In this document: piece after piece, positions 1 to 5,938 of the stretch
How positions within the stretch are numbered: position 1 is the first letter of the stretch
Layout: every line of letters begins with the position of its first letter
Notes under the pieces: model-generated
Databases searched by the model: none
The model's input: the letters and a program-made list of their open reading frames with translations, nothing else
What the model was told of the DNA's origin: nothing
Source of the DNA: Candidatus Bathyarchaeota archaeon B23
GTDB lineage: Archaea > Thermoproteota > Bathyarchaeia > TCS64 > B23
DNA: 11,971 nt
Assembly: GCA_001593875.1 (NCBI GenBank)
Contig: LUCA01000017.1
Span: 1-11,971, forward strand
Direction of reading: 5' to 3'
Made by a program: the position numbers and the translations under genes

Positions 1-921
1 ACCGAGAACGCCAGGAAGGCCCTCAAGGCCGGTGTCGAGGCTCTGAGGAGGGGGGGCTCAGCCGTCGACGCCGTGGAGGCGGCCATAAGGGTGGTGGAGG
101 AGAACCCCCTGGACCACGGCGTCGGCCTCGGCGGCATCCCCAATCTCCTGGGCGTCGTCCAGCTGGACGCCTCCATAATGGAGGGCAGAACCCTGAGGGC
201 CGGGGCCGTGGCGGCGGTGAGGGAGTTTCTACACCCCATCTCGATTGCGAGGAGGGTGATGGAGGAGTCCCCCCACGTCCTCCTCGTCGGCGAGGGGGCG
301 GAGCTCTTCGCCGAGGCGGTGGGCTTCAAGCGCCATGGAGACCTCCTCACCGATAGGACGAGGGAGATGTACCGGGCCTTCCTGGAGGACGCCCTGGAGG
401 GGCTGGATGAGAGCTTCACCTGGAGGGAGTACATCGTCCGATACGTCGAGAACTATCGGCTGAGGGATTGGTATGAGCGGTTGATGAGGTATCACGGCGG
501 CACTGTCGACGTCCTGGCCATGGACGCCAACGGCGACGTCTGCTCGGGAGTCTCGACCAGCGGCACCGCCCTCAAGCTCCCTGGGAGGGTGGGCGACTCA
601 CCCATCATAGGTGCCGGGAACTACTGCGACAACAGGGTGGGAGCCGCCGCCTGTACGGGGAGGGGAGAGCTGGCGATCAGGCTCTCGACGGCTCGAAGCA
701 TCATCGAGTATATGCGCAACGGCAGGTCGGTGGAGGAGGCCTGCATCCAGGCCATGGAGGACGTCCTGAGGCTGGGGGAGACCGGCGGCCTCAACTGCGT
801 CGCCTTCGACATGGAGGGAAACACAGCCGCCGCCTCCACCTACGCCGAGCGCCTCTACTACTACATGGACGTCGAGATGGAGGAGCCTGAGGGGAGGAGG
901 GGGGTTCTGGTTAAGGGTTGA
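1..921 (+). CDS. Glycosylasparaginase / isoaspartyl peptidase family Ntn-hydrolase (5' partial)
   Basis: The frame is open from base 1 with no start codon, so the N-terminus lies outside the window; 306 residues are visible before TGA at 919-921. Family knowledge: these enzymes self-cleave before a Thr that becomes the N-terminal nucleophile and hydrolyse N4-(N-acetylglucosaminyl)-Asn or beta-aspartyl peptides. The visible start (ENARKALKAG, then GGSAVDAVEAA) and the GGIPNLLG stretch match the alpha-subunit. The HGGTVDV stretch places the likely nucleophile Thr at base 502. It is followed by STSGTALKLPGRVGDSP and IGAGNYCDN, then CTGRGE, the substrate-binding and TGxGE-type motifs of the beta-subunit. 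An Asp follows Thr-Val where relatives often have Gly, so exact substrate specificity is open. The TGA overlaps the TTG start of the next gene, so the two are probably co-translated. Family assignment is firm; choosing between glycosylasparaginase and isoaspartyl peptidase is less so, although the GRVGDSP pattern favours the former. Confidence 0.9.
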   Translation, partial: TENARKALKAGVEALRRGGSAVDAVEAAIRVVEENPLDHGVGLGGIPNLLGVVQLDASIMEGRTLRAGAVAAVREFLHPISIARRVMEESPHVLLVGEGAELFAEAVGFKRHGDLLTDRTREMYRAFLEDALEGLDESFTWREYIVRYVENYRLRDWYERLMRYHGGTVDVLAMDANGDVCSGVSTSGTALKLPGRVGDSPIIGAGNYCDNRVGAAACTGRGELAIRLSTARSIIEYMRNGRSVEEACIQAMEDVLRLGETGGLNCVAFDMEGNTAAASTYAERLYYYMDVEMEEPEGRRGVLVKG

Positions 922-1346
922 GGGGGGGATCGGCCATACCCGGCGTCTCCAGGGACATCTACGGCGACCGTAGACCCATAGAGGGCGTCGTCGTCGCCCT
1001 CCTCCACGTCACCTTCGATGAGAGGGGGCTCAACCTCATAGGGTCTAGGAGCAGGGCCTTGAGGAGGGGGGAGATACACGAGCTGATGATCACCGACGAG
1101 GAGGCGAAGCCGGGATCGAGGGTCGATAGGGTCTCGGTCATCGCCTTCTTCGAGGTTGAGACCGGCGGCCTAGCCGTTCACGGAGACGATGTCATGGTCG
1201 GAGATCAACGTATAGGGCATATAGCGGGCTTCGACCTCACCCACATGCCGAACCATATGAACATCCTCGTGAAAGCCCCCAGCCTCCAGCCTCCACCCAT
1301 CAGGCTAGGAGACCGAATAAAAATAGGGGTCTTATCTGAAGCCTAG
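918..1346 (+). CDS. Conserved hypothetical protein, possibly DUF6917-like
   Basis: This 142-residue soluble protein has no signal peptide or membrane segment. The start is TTG 918-920, overlapping the upstream TGA by four bases and preceded by GGGGAGGAGG-type purine tracts, so it is probably translated by coupling to the asparaginase gene. Visible blocks are an N-terminal beta-rich part (PIEGVVVALLHVTFDERGL), a middle HELMITDEE segment followed by DRVSVIAFFEVE, and a C-terminal GHIAGFDLTHMPNHMNILV block whose His/Asp residues could bind metal or ligand. The arrangement resembles, from memory, short proteins labelled DUF6917; I am not certain of that label and no biochemical role is known to me. 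Its last 15 bases overlap the 3' end of the convergent radical SAM gene. The order suggests a shared transcript with the asparaginase. Confidence 0.7.
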   Translation: MRGGSAIPGVSRDIYGDRRPIEGVVVALLHVTFDERGLNLIGSRSRALRRGEIHELMITDEEAKPGSRVDRVSVIAFFEVETGGLAVHGDDVMVGDQRIGHIAGFDLTHMPNHMNILVKAPSLQPPPIRLGDRIKIGVLSEA

Positions 1347-2273
1347 ATGCCTTAGATAGAAACGGCCACCCTTATACTCGACCCTTCTAAGCCTTCCCGT
1401 CTCTACGAGCTCCTCCACCAGTGACCATTCGGCTCCGGCTTTCTGTATCAGTGCCCTCAAGGCTTCCTCCCTCATGGGGTGAACTGATGTGACGCTGAGT
1501 ATATCCCTCTCCACGTCGCCGGAGTATGCGAAATCCTCCCCCTCGAAGCCGACTAGGAGCTCAACACCATCTAGATGCTCCCTGAAAATCTGATAGGCCA
1601 TATTTAGGGCCTCCTCATCGACAGGCTCAATCCAGCTCTCAGCCGGCGGCCTTGTCGGCACAGCTATGTAAGCCCTGTGGGGGTTGAGCTCCGAGATGAA
1701 ATCAGCTATGGCCTTTAGCTCAGCCTCATCATCGTTTACGCCTCTGACCATCATCGTCTCCGTCGTGAGAGCCCTCCTATACTCCCCTGCGAAGACCCTC
1801 ATTCCCTCCCATATATCGGAGAGGCTCAGCGATCTGTGGGGGCGATTTATCCTCCTCCAAACCCTCTCCGAGGAGGCATCCACCTTAAGCGAGACCCAAT
1901 CAGCCTTCAGGAGATCCTCCCGGACCTCCTCCCTCCAGAGCAGAGAGCCATTCGTCAAGACGGCTATTGGGAGATCCAGAGGCCTCAGCCCATCGATCTC
2001 AAGGCCGAGATTCACGTCGAGCGTCGGCTCGCCGTCGGGAACGAAGGTGATATAATCGATATGCTCACCTCGCCTAGAGACCTCCTCCACGAGATGCTTC
2101 ACATCGCCTACAACCTCATCGGGATCATAGAAGGCTCTCCGATGATAGCTCAGCCCGGTTGTTCTACCAACCTGGCAGTAGATACAGGAATAGGTGCAGA
2201 ACTTCGGAGGTATGTTGTTTACGCCTAGGCTTCTACCTAGACGCCTCGAGGGGACGGGGCCGAAGGCCCTCAA
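1332..2273 (-). CDS. Radical SAM protein, COG0731/TYW1-related
   Basis: The protein is 313 residues. The start is TTG (complement of 2271-2273), chosen because it opens directly into GPVPSRRLGRSLGV, the characteristic beginning of this subgroup. Cys26, Cys30 and Cys33 form the CxxxCxxC motif (CTYSCIYC) that binds the 4Fe-4S cluster. DGEPTL at residues 80-85 is the SAM-binding GGE-equivalent. A TIM-barrel-like core follows with VLTNGSL, SLKVDA and ALTTETMMVRGVND blocks, and the last 70 or so residues look like a small winged-helix tail. Relatives include the tRNA wyosine enzyme TYW1 and uncharacterised archaeal Fe-S oxidoreductases; the flavodoxin or tRNA-binding additions of TYW1 are absent, so the substrate is unknown. 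It lies 32 bases downstream of the metallo-beta-lactamase gene on the same strand, so the two may be co-transcribed, although a weak promoter of its own is possible. Confidence 0.88.
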   Translation of the reverse strand: MRAFGPVPSRRLGRSLGVNNIPPKFCTYSCIYCQVGRTTGLSYHRRAFYDPDEVVGDVKHLVEEVSRRGEHIDYITFVPDGEPTLDVNLGLEIDGLRPLDLPIAVLTNGSLLWREEVREDLLKADWVSLKVDASSERVWRRINRPHRSLSLSDIWEGMRVFAGEYRRALTTETMMVRGVNDDEAELKAIADFISELNPHRAYIAVPTRPPAESWIEPVDEEALNMAYQIFREHLDGVELLVGFEGEDFAYSGDVERDILSVTSVHPMREEALRALIQKAGAEWSLVEELVETGRLRRVEYKGGRFYLRHLGFR

Positions 2274-2295
2274 TTCAGTATATCAACGCATAGAG

Positions 2296-2311
2296 GTAGA
2301 TAATCTTATCC
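2296..2311 (-). promoter_or_regulatory. Weak TATA-like element with a small inverted repeat before the radical SAM gene
   Basis: On the minus strand GATAAGATTATC is centred about 30 bases before the TTG start. That is the spacing of an archaeal TATA box when transcription begins at or near the start codon. GATAA and TTATC (2299-2310) form an inverted repeat with a two-base centre. No Shine-Dalgarno sequence precedes the TTG, which would suit a leaderless message. The box is a poor match to the stronger elements elsewhere in the window and overlaps the end of the preceding gene, so this is tentative. Confidence 0.25.
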
Positions 2312-3156
2312 AAGGCTGATACGCCGCCCGACACCCGCCTCCACGTAGCCATCTCCGTAGGCTGATTGGAACATCCTCCTGGCTGTCTTGCCGCTGCAGT
2401 GGCTGGGCGCCACCATCTCGACGCCTAGCCTCTTGAGGCCGTCGATGACCGCTGCGATCTCCCCCTCAGATCGCCCTGAGAGGTGGAAGCCCCCGATGAC
2501 CAGGTGCGGCCTGAGGGCCGTGAGATTTACGGCTCTCTCAACGATCCTCACGACGCCTGGATGGGCGCACCCCGTCACCACCACGAGGCCCTCAGGGGTG
2601 TTGACGATGAGAGCCTGCTCGTCGACCCCTCCATCCCTCACGAGGCCTGTTGAGGCGGCGCAGCCGCAGATCACCGTAGGCCCATCGACCTCCACCACCT
2701 CTCGGGCCAGTTCTCTAACCCAGGCCTTGAAGCTCTCCGGGAAGCTGGCCGGCAGATAGACCCATCGGCCTCTAAGACGGCGTTGAGGCCGCCGACGTGG
2801 TCTCCATGTATATGCGACAGAACGATGATGTCGACCTCCCTCGGGTCTATGCCGAGCCGCTTCATGTTGTTGAGCAGCAGCCTCCCGTCGCCGCCGGTGT
2901 CGAAGAGGATGGTGGTTTGGTTTAGGTTTAGGAGGCATGAGAAGCCCCAGGAGATCTCAAGCCTTGGATCGTAGGGGTTGTTATCGTAGAGTATGATGAG
3001 CTCGCCGCTGCAGGCCTCTAGGCGTAGGGCGGGGGGCCTTGAGGGGGTCTCCACCTCCTCCATCTCGCCCATCTCTCTAGGCTTTATGCTCAGCTTTAAG
3101 GCGATGAGTAGGGTCGCCAGCAGTATTAAGGGTATGAGGAGAAACCTCCTATCCAT
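2306..3156 (-). pseudogene. Membrane-anchored metallo-beta-lactamase-fold hydrolase (COG1237-like), frameshifted
   Basis: Two minus-strand frames together make one protein. The first begins at ATG (complement of 3154-3156). It has a hydrophobic N-terminal anchor (residues 4-22), then FDTGG at 85-89 and the metal-binding SHIHGDHVGG (His115, His117, Asp119, His120), and leaves the family pattern after about residue 131. The second frame carries on with VYLPASFPESF, the VTGCAHPG metal ligand block, IGGFHLSG and PSHCSG near the C-terminus, ending at TAA (complement of 2306-2308). The break is at the GGG run at 2761-2763. One more G there would join the frames as EADG followed by VYLPAS, giving 283 residues, close to the usual family length. 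The group includes proteins labelled dihydropterin-aminobenzene phosphate synthase-like, but the true substrate is unknown. The cause may be a real one-base deletion, an assembly or sequencing indel in a homopolymer, or less likely recoding. Both halves otherwise look well preserved, suggesting a recent or artefactual lesion. Confidence 0.85.
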
Positions 3157-3178
3157 CTACTAATCATCGTAGAGGTGA

Positions 3179-3190
3179 GGATTAAAGGTA
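3179..3190 (-). promoter_or_regulatory. Candidate promoter of the metallo-beta-lactamase gene
   Basis: The minus strand reads CTACCTTTAATCC here, with the TTTAAT core about 28 bases before the ATG at 3156. This is the expected distance for an archaeal TATA box feeding a leaderless or nearly leaderless transcript. No clear Shine-Dalgarno sequence lies just before that ATG. The element sits back-to-back with the plus-strand cupin promoter. Confidence 0.35.
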
Positions 3191-3202
3191 GAGATTTAAA
3201 AG
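3184..3202 (+). promoter_or_regulatory. Candidate promoter of the cupin gene (BRE/TATA)
   Basis: The plus strand reads AAAGGTAGAGATTTAAAAG. The TTTAAAA core (3195-3201) is a good archaeal TATA box and purine-rich sequence of BRE type lies upstream. Initiation 22-27 bases downstream would fall at about 3220-3225, which coincides with the ATG at 3225 and supports a leaderless cupin message. It faces the minus-strand promoter inside a short divergent region. Confidence 0.5.
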
Positions 3203-3224
3203 AGTGGAGATGTTAGCATCAGAT

Positions 3225-3563
3225 ATGTGGCTGGTTCACTACACAGAGGTTCAGGCCGAGAAGGTCGACGATGGGGCCAAGGGCGTTAAGGTGAGGTGGC
3301 TCATCTCCAAGGAGAGGGGGGCTCCAAACTTTGCCATGAGGCTCTTCGAGGTTGAACCAGGTGGATATACGCCCCATCACACCCACCCCTGGGAGCATGA
3401 GATATTCATCCTCTCCGGTAAGGGCCTCGCCGTCGGGGAGGAAGGGGAGAAGCCGATAGGGCCTGGGAACGTAATCTACATACCGCCTGGAGAGAGACAT
3501 CAGTTGAGGAACACTGGCGATGAGCCGTTGAGATTCCTCTGCCTCGTACCCATTGTTGACTAG
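3225..3563 (+). CDS. Small single-domain cupin protein
   Basis: The protein is 112 residues from ATG 3225. Both cupin motifs are complete. Motif 1 is GGYTPHHTHPWEHE, with His52, His54 and Glu59 as likely metal ligands. Motif 2 is GNVIYIPPGERHQLRN, with Pro87, Gly89, His92 and Asn96. A single metal-binding beta-barrel of this size may act as a sugar or small-molecule binding enzyme or a dioxygenase-like protein; the sequence does not reveal the substrate. Starts at GTG 3204 and ATG 3210 are also in frame. I prefer 3225 because MWLVHYTEV matches where relatives tend to begin, and because the TATA box at 3195-3201 would place the transcription start near this ATG; the 3210 ATG has its purine tract too close for a normal ribosome site. 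It stands alone, with the ribosomal operon promoter beginning eight bases after its stop. Confidence 0.88.
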   Translation: MWLVHYTEVQAEKVDDGAKGVKVRWLISKERGAPNFAMRLFEVEPGGYTPHHTHPWEHEIFILSGKGLAVGEEGEKPIGPGNVIYIPPGERHQLRNTGDEPLRFLCLVPIVD

Positions 3564-3570
3564 AGGCTCT

Positions 3571-3586
3571 GAAAAGGTTTTTAAAT
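3571..3586 (+). promoter_or_regulatory. Main promoter of the ribosomal protein operon (BRE + TATA)
   Basis: GAAAAGG (3571-3577) followed by TTTTTAAAT (3578-3586) is the best archaeal BRE/TATA pair in the window. It lies in the 58-base gap between the cupin stop and the uL22 ATG. Transcription is expected to start about 25 bases downstream of the box centre, near 3607, giving a 5' leader of about 15 bases that carries a GGTGA ribosome-binding site. A strong promoter directly before uL22 fits uL22 being the first gene of this operon. Confidence 0.75.
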
Positions 3587-3612
3587 CATCGGAGGCTGTT
3601 GTGTAGGCGAAC

Positions 3613-3617
3613 GGTGA
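3613..3617 (+). promoter_or_regulatory. Ribosome-binding site for uL22
   Basis: GGTGA ends four bases before ATG 3622. It supports this start over an internal one and shows that the first gene of the operon has a short leader rather than being leaderless. Confidence 0.6.
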
Positions 3618-3621
3618 ACCT

Positions 3622-4083
3622 ATGCCCTCCTGGAGATACTCGGTGAAGGGCCTCGATCCGGATAGGACAGCAATAGCCAGCGGTAGGGATCTGAGGATCT
3701 CCCCCAAGGCGGCGAGGGAGATCTGCCACTACCTCAAGGGGATGAACCTCCAGAGGGCGAAGGAGGTGCTGAGGGAAGTCATAGAGCTGAGGAGGGCCAT
3801 CCCCCACAGGAGGCATAAGAAGAAGATACCCCACAGGAGGGGGCTCCAGGGCTTCTACGCCGGCCGATACCCGGTGAAGGCGGCGGAGGCCATCCTGAAG
3901 GTCTTGGAGGCCGTGGAGGCGAACGCCGAGTTCAAGGGCCTCTACACCGATAGGCTGAGGATAATCCACATCGCCGCCCAGAGGGGGCCCGTCATCAGGA
4001 AGTATATCTACAGGGCCTTCGGGAGGGCAACCCCCTACTTCGAGAGGCTCACCCATATAGAGGTGGCTGTAGAGGAGGCGTAA
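3622..4083 (+). CDS. rpl22: Large subunit ribosomal protein uL22
   Basis: This 153-residue protein matches archaeal uL22 along its whole length: SVKGLDPDRTA at the N-terminus, the LRISPKAAREICHYLKGM helix region, the basic hairpin with two IPHRR blocks, AGRYPVKAAEAILKVLE, and the C-terminal IIHIAAQRG and RAFGRATP blocks. uL22 binds 23S rRNA and its extended hairpin lines the peptide exit tunnel. It is the first gene of the operon, preceded by its own promoter and a GGTGA site. In most archaea uS19 lies immediately upstream; here a cupin does. The stop TAA shares its last A with the ATG of uS3. Confidence 0.96.
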   Translation: MPSWRYSVKGLDPDRTAIASGRDLRISPKAAREICHYLKGMNLQRAKEVLREVIELRRAIPHRRHKKKIPHRRGLQGFYAGRYPVKAAEAILKVLEAVEANAEFKGLYTDRLRIIHIAAQRGPVIRKYIYRAFGRATPYFERLTHIEVAVEEA

Positions 4084-4712
4084 TGTCGGCGATCAAGCGT
4101 GTGATTAAGGACTCCATCGAGAGGATGAAGATAGATGAACTCCTAGCTGAGGAGTTCGACCACGCCGGCTACGGCGGCATCACCCTCACCAAGACGCCGA
4201 TGGGGACGCAGATAACCCTCTACACCATGAGGCCCGGCCGAGTCATCGGGAAGAGGGGTCAGTCGATTAAGGCCGCATCAGAGCGACTGGAGAGGGAGGT
4301 GGGCGTCGCCAACCCCCAGATCACCGTCGTCGAGATGGAGGTCCCTGAGCTCAACCCCAGGGTGATGGCCTCCAGGGTCGCCAGCGCCCTGGAGAGGGGG
4401 GTCCACTATCGACGAGCCGTCTTCTGGGCTCTGCGACGCATCATGGAGGCGGGGGCGATGGGCTGCGAGATCATCGTCAAGGGGAAGCTCCGAAGCGACC
4501 GAAGCCGCTTCGAGAAGGTGACGGAGGGCTACATCCCCAAGGCCGGGGAGCCGGCGACGAAGCAGGTGAGGAGGGCGACGATCCACGTGAAACTGAAGAG
4601 GGGGGTCTACGGGATAACGGTGAAGATCGTCCCCCCCGAGGCCGAGTTCCCCGATAAGCTGGAGATGGGGGAGGGCGAGGAGACAGCGGCGGAGGAGGAG
4701 GGGGAGGAGTGA
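4083..4712 (+). CDS. rps3: Small subunit ribosomal protein uS3
   Basis: The protein is 209 residues. The KH domain is in the N-terminal half, with the RVIGKRGQSIK loop (GxxG at residues 56-59) that contacts 16S rRNA near the mRNA entry. The C-terminal domain contains MEAGAMGCEIIVKGKL and RRATIHVKLKRGVYGITVKI. The protein ends in an acidic Glu-rich tail from about residue 196. The ATG overlaps the uL22 stop by one base, and GGAGG at 4074-4078 in the last uL22 codons supplies the ribosome site four bases away. The GAG-rich codons of its own tail supply the ribosome site for uL29, so part of this tail may be dictated by that overlap. Confidence 0.97.
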   Translation: MSAIKRVIKDSIERMKIDELLAEEFDHAGYGGITLTKTPMGTQITLYTMRPGRVIGKRGQSIKAASERLEREVGVANPQITVVEMEVPELNPRVMASRVASALERGVHYRRAVFWALRRIMEAGAMGCEIIVKGKLRSDRSRFEKVTEGYIPKAGEPATKQVRRATIHVKLKRGVYGITVKIVPPEAEFPDKLEMGEGEETAAEEEGEE

Positions 4713-4915
4713 TGGCGATACTGAGGATGCGGGAGATCAGGGAGATGTCCCCCGACGAGAGGCGGCGTAGGCTGGAGGAGCTGAGGACGGAGCTCTCTAG
4801 GATGAGGGCGATGGTGAGGGCCGGAGGCGCCATAGAGAACCCCGGGAAGATCAGGGAGCTGAGGAGGACCATCGCCAGGATACTAACCGTCATGAGGGAG
4901 GAGGAGCGGCCTTGA
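4712..4915 (+). CDS. rpl29: Large subunit ribosomal protein uL29
   Basis: This 67-residue two-helix protein carries the family pattern RMREIREMSPDERRRRLEEL, then the second helix RELRRTIARILTVMRE. uL29 sits near the exit tunnel and helps dock the signal recognition particle. I chose ATG 4712, which overlaps the uS3 TGA by one base and has GGAGG at 4703-4707, over the adjacent in-frame GTG 4709. Its last codons, GAG GAG CGG CCT, contain the purine tract used by the next gene. Confidence 0.94.
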   Translation: MAILRMREIREMSPDERRRRLEELRTELSRMRAMVRAGGAIENPGKIRELRRTIARILTVMREEERP

Positions 4916-5196
4916 CACCCATCACCCCCAAGAACATTCTAAGACATGAGCTCATAGGCCTAGAGGTCTCCGTCGTCGAGGACGCAAACCCCCACAACGT
5001 CGGCGTCTCCGGCAGGGTCGTCGACGAGACGAGGAACACCCTCATCATAGAGGACGACTCGAGGGAGAGGTGCATCGCCAAGCATCACGCCACCTTCAGG
5101 TTCAGGCTCCCCGACGGCACCCTCGTGGAGGTGGAGGGCTCCCACCTCATCGGCAGGCCCGAGGATAGGGTGAGGAGGAGGGTGAGGAGATGGTGA
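4912..5196 (+). CDS. rnp1: Ribonuclease P protein component 1 (Rpp29/Pop4)
   Basis: The protein is 94 residues. It is one of the archaeal protein partners of the RNase P RNA, which removes 5' leaders from pre-tRNA. Family features are NILRHELIGLEVSVVEDANPH at the N-terminus, the Sm-like beta-barrel with GRVVDETRNTLIIED, and FRFRLPDGTLVEVEGSHLIGR followed by a basic tail. The start is TTG 4912, overlapping the uL29 TGA by four bases, with GGAGGAG inside the end of uL29 (4896-4906). No ATG gives a full-length protein. Its place between uL29 and uS17 is the classical archaeal location. The translation factor aIF1/SUI1, which in many archaea lies just before it, is absent here. Confidence 0.93.
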   Translation: MTPITPKNILRHELIGLEVSVVEDANPHNVGVSGRVVDETRNTLIIEDDSRERCIAKHHATFRFRLPDGTLVEVEGSHLIGRPEDRVRRRVRRW

Positions 5197-5513
5197 GGCT
5201 CCTGATGGGGAGGTTTAAGCCCCCGGAGGGGGAGTGCGACGACCCCAGATGCCCCTTCCACGGCCAGTTGAAGGTGAGGGGCAAGGTCCTGGAGGGCGTC
5301 GTCGTCAGCGACAAGATGTCCAAGACCGTAATGGTGGAGGTGGAGCACCTCAAATATTACCCCAAGTATGAGAGATATGCGAGGATGCATAGCAGGATAT
5401 CGGCTCACAATCCGCCGTGTATAGACGCCAAGCTGGGCGACAAGGTCCGGATAGCTGAGTGTAGGCCCCTCAGCAAGACCAAGGCCTTCGTCGTGGTGGA
5501 GAGGGTGGAGTGA
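5190..5513 (+). CDS. rps17: Small subunit ribosomal protein uS17
   Basis: The protein is 107 residues with the archaeal N-terminal extension containing CDDPRCPFHG (Cys16 and Cys21). The OB-fold follows: LEGVVVSDKMSKTVMVEVEHL, then the YYPKYERYARMHSRISAHNP stretch, GDKVRIAECRPLSKTKAFVV and the VVERVE end. uS17 binds 16S rRNA early in small-subunit assembly. ATG 5190 lies inside the end of rnp1 (seven-base overlap). GTG 5193, one codon later and overlapping the rnp1 stop as GTGA, is an equally possible start and changes the protein by one residue. Confidence 0.95.
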   Translation: MVRLLMGRFKPPEGECDDPRCPFHGQLKVRGKVLEGVVVSDKMSKTVMVEVEHLKYYPKYERYARMHSRISAHNPPCIDAKLGDKVRIAECRPLSKTKAFVVVERVE

Positions 5514-5518
5514 GATAT

Positions 5519-5938
5519 ATGTCGAAGAGGGTTAAGCGGCGGATAAGGCCCAGGAGGAAGATCTCAGCCGGCCTCACCAGCGGCTCCACGCTCCTCTGCG
5601 CCGACAACACGGGGGCGAAGAGGCTTAACCTCATCCAAGTCATCGGCTACAAGGGGAGGAAGAGGCGTTACCCCAAGGCCGGCGTCGGCGACCTCGTCAT
5701 CGTCTCCGTCAAGGACGGAACCCCAGAGCTGAGGAGGCAAGTCCTCTACGCCGTCGTCATAAGGCAGAGGAAGCCCTACCCCAGGAGAGACGGCACCTGG
5801 ATGAGGTTCGAGGACAACGCCGCCGTCATCGTCACCCCCGAGGGAGACCCAAAGGGGTCGGACATCCGGGGGCCCGTGGCGAGGGAGGCCATCGAGCGAT
5901 GGCCCAAGCTGGGGAGCATAGCTAAGATGGTGGTGTAG
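5519..5938 (+). CDS. rpl14: Large subunit ribosomal protein uL14
   Basis: The protein is 139 residues from ATG 5519. Conserved blocks are LLCADNTGAKRLNLIQVIG, GVGDLVIVSVKDG, QRKPYPRRDGTWMRFEDNAAV and the C-terminal GDPKGSDIRGPVARE. uL14 lies at the subunit interface, next to uL24 and eL19 in the ribosome. GTG 5510, overlapping the uS17 stop, would add three residues. ATG is preferred because the GGTGGAG at the end of uS17 lies eight bases before it and the MSKRVKRR opening looks natural. The stop TAG is directly followed by the uL24 ATG with no gap. Confidence 0.95.
   Translation: MSKRVKRRIRPRRKISAGLTSGSTLLCADNTGAKRLNLIQVIGYKGRKRRYPKAGVGDLVIVSVKDGTPELRRQVLYAVVIRQRKPYPRRDGTWMRFEDNAAVIVTPEGDPKGSDIRGPVAREAIERWPKLGSIAKMVV

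Noticed and set aside
1684..2228. Plus-strand open frames opposite the radical SAM gene
   Set aside because: Shadow frames; the minus strand has the CxxxCxxC cluster motif and a full-length family match.
2755..2790. Programmed -1 frameshift in the metallo-beta-lactamase gene
   Set aside because: The junction has only three G residues and no classical slippery heptamer, and no clear downstream stem was seen; a one-base deletion or sequencing indel is simpler.
2768..2938. Minus-strand N-terminal part of the second metallo-beta-lactamase frame (Arg/His/Pro-rich) as a separate gene
   Set aside because: It is the out-of-frame reading of the first half of the metallo-beta-lactamase gene; only the part after the frameshift matches the family.
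3564..3621. tRNA or small RNA in the gap before the ribosomal operon
   Set aside because: The gap is 58 bases, is explained by the promoter and ribosome site, and shows no cloverleaf or other fold.
3802..3840. Repeated CCCCACAGGAGG within uL22 (3802-3813 and 3829-3840)
   Set aside because: It encodes two PHRR-type blocks in the basic hairpin of uL22, where similar basic repeats are normal; not a mobile or regulatory repeat.
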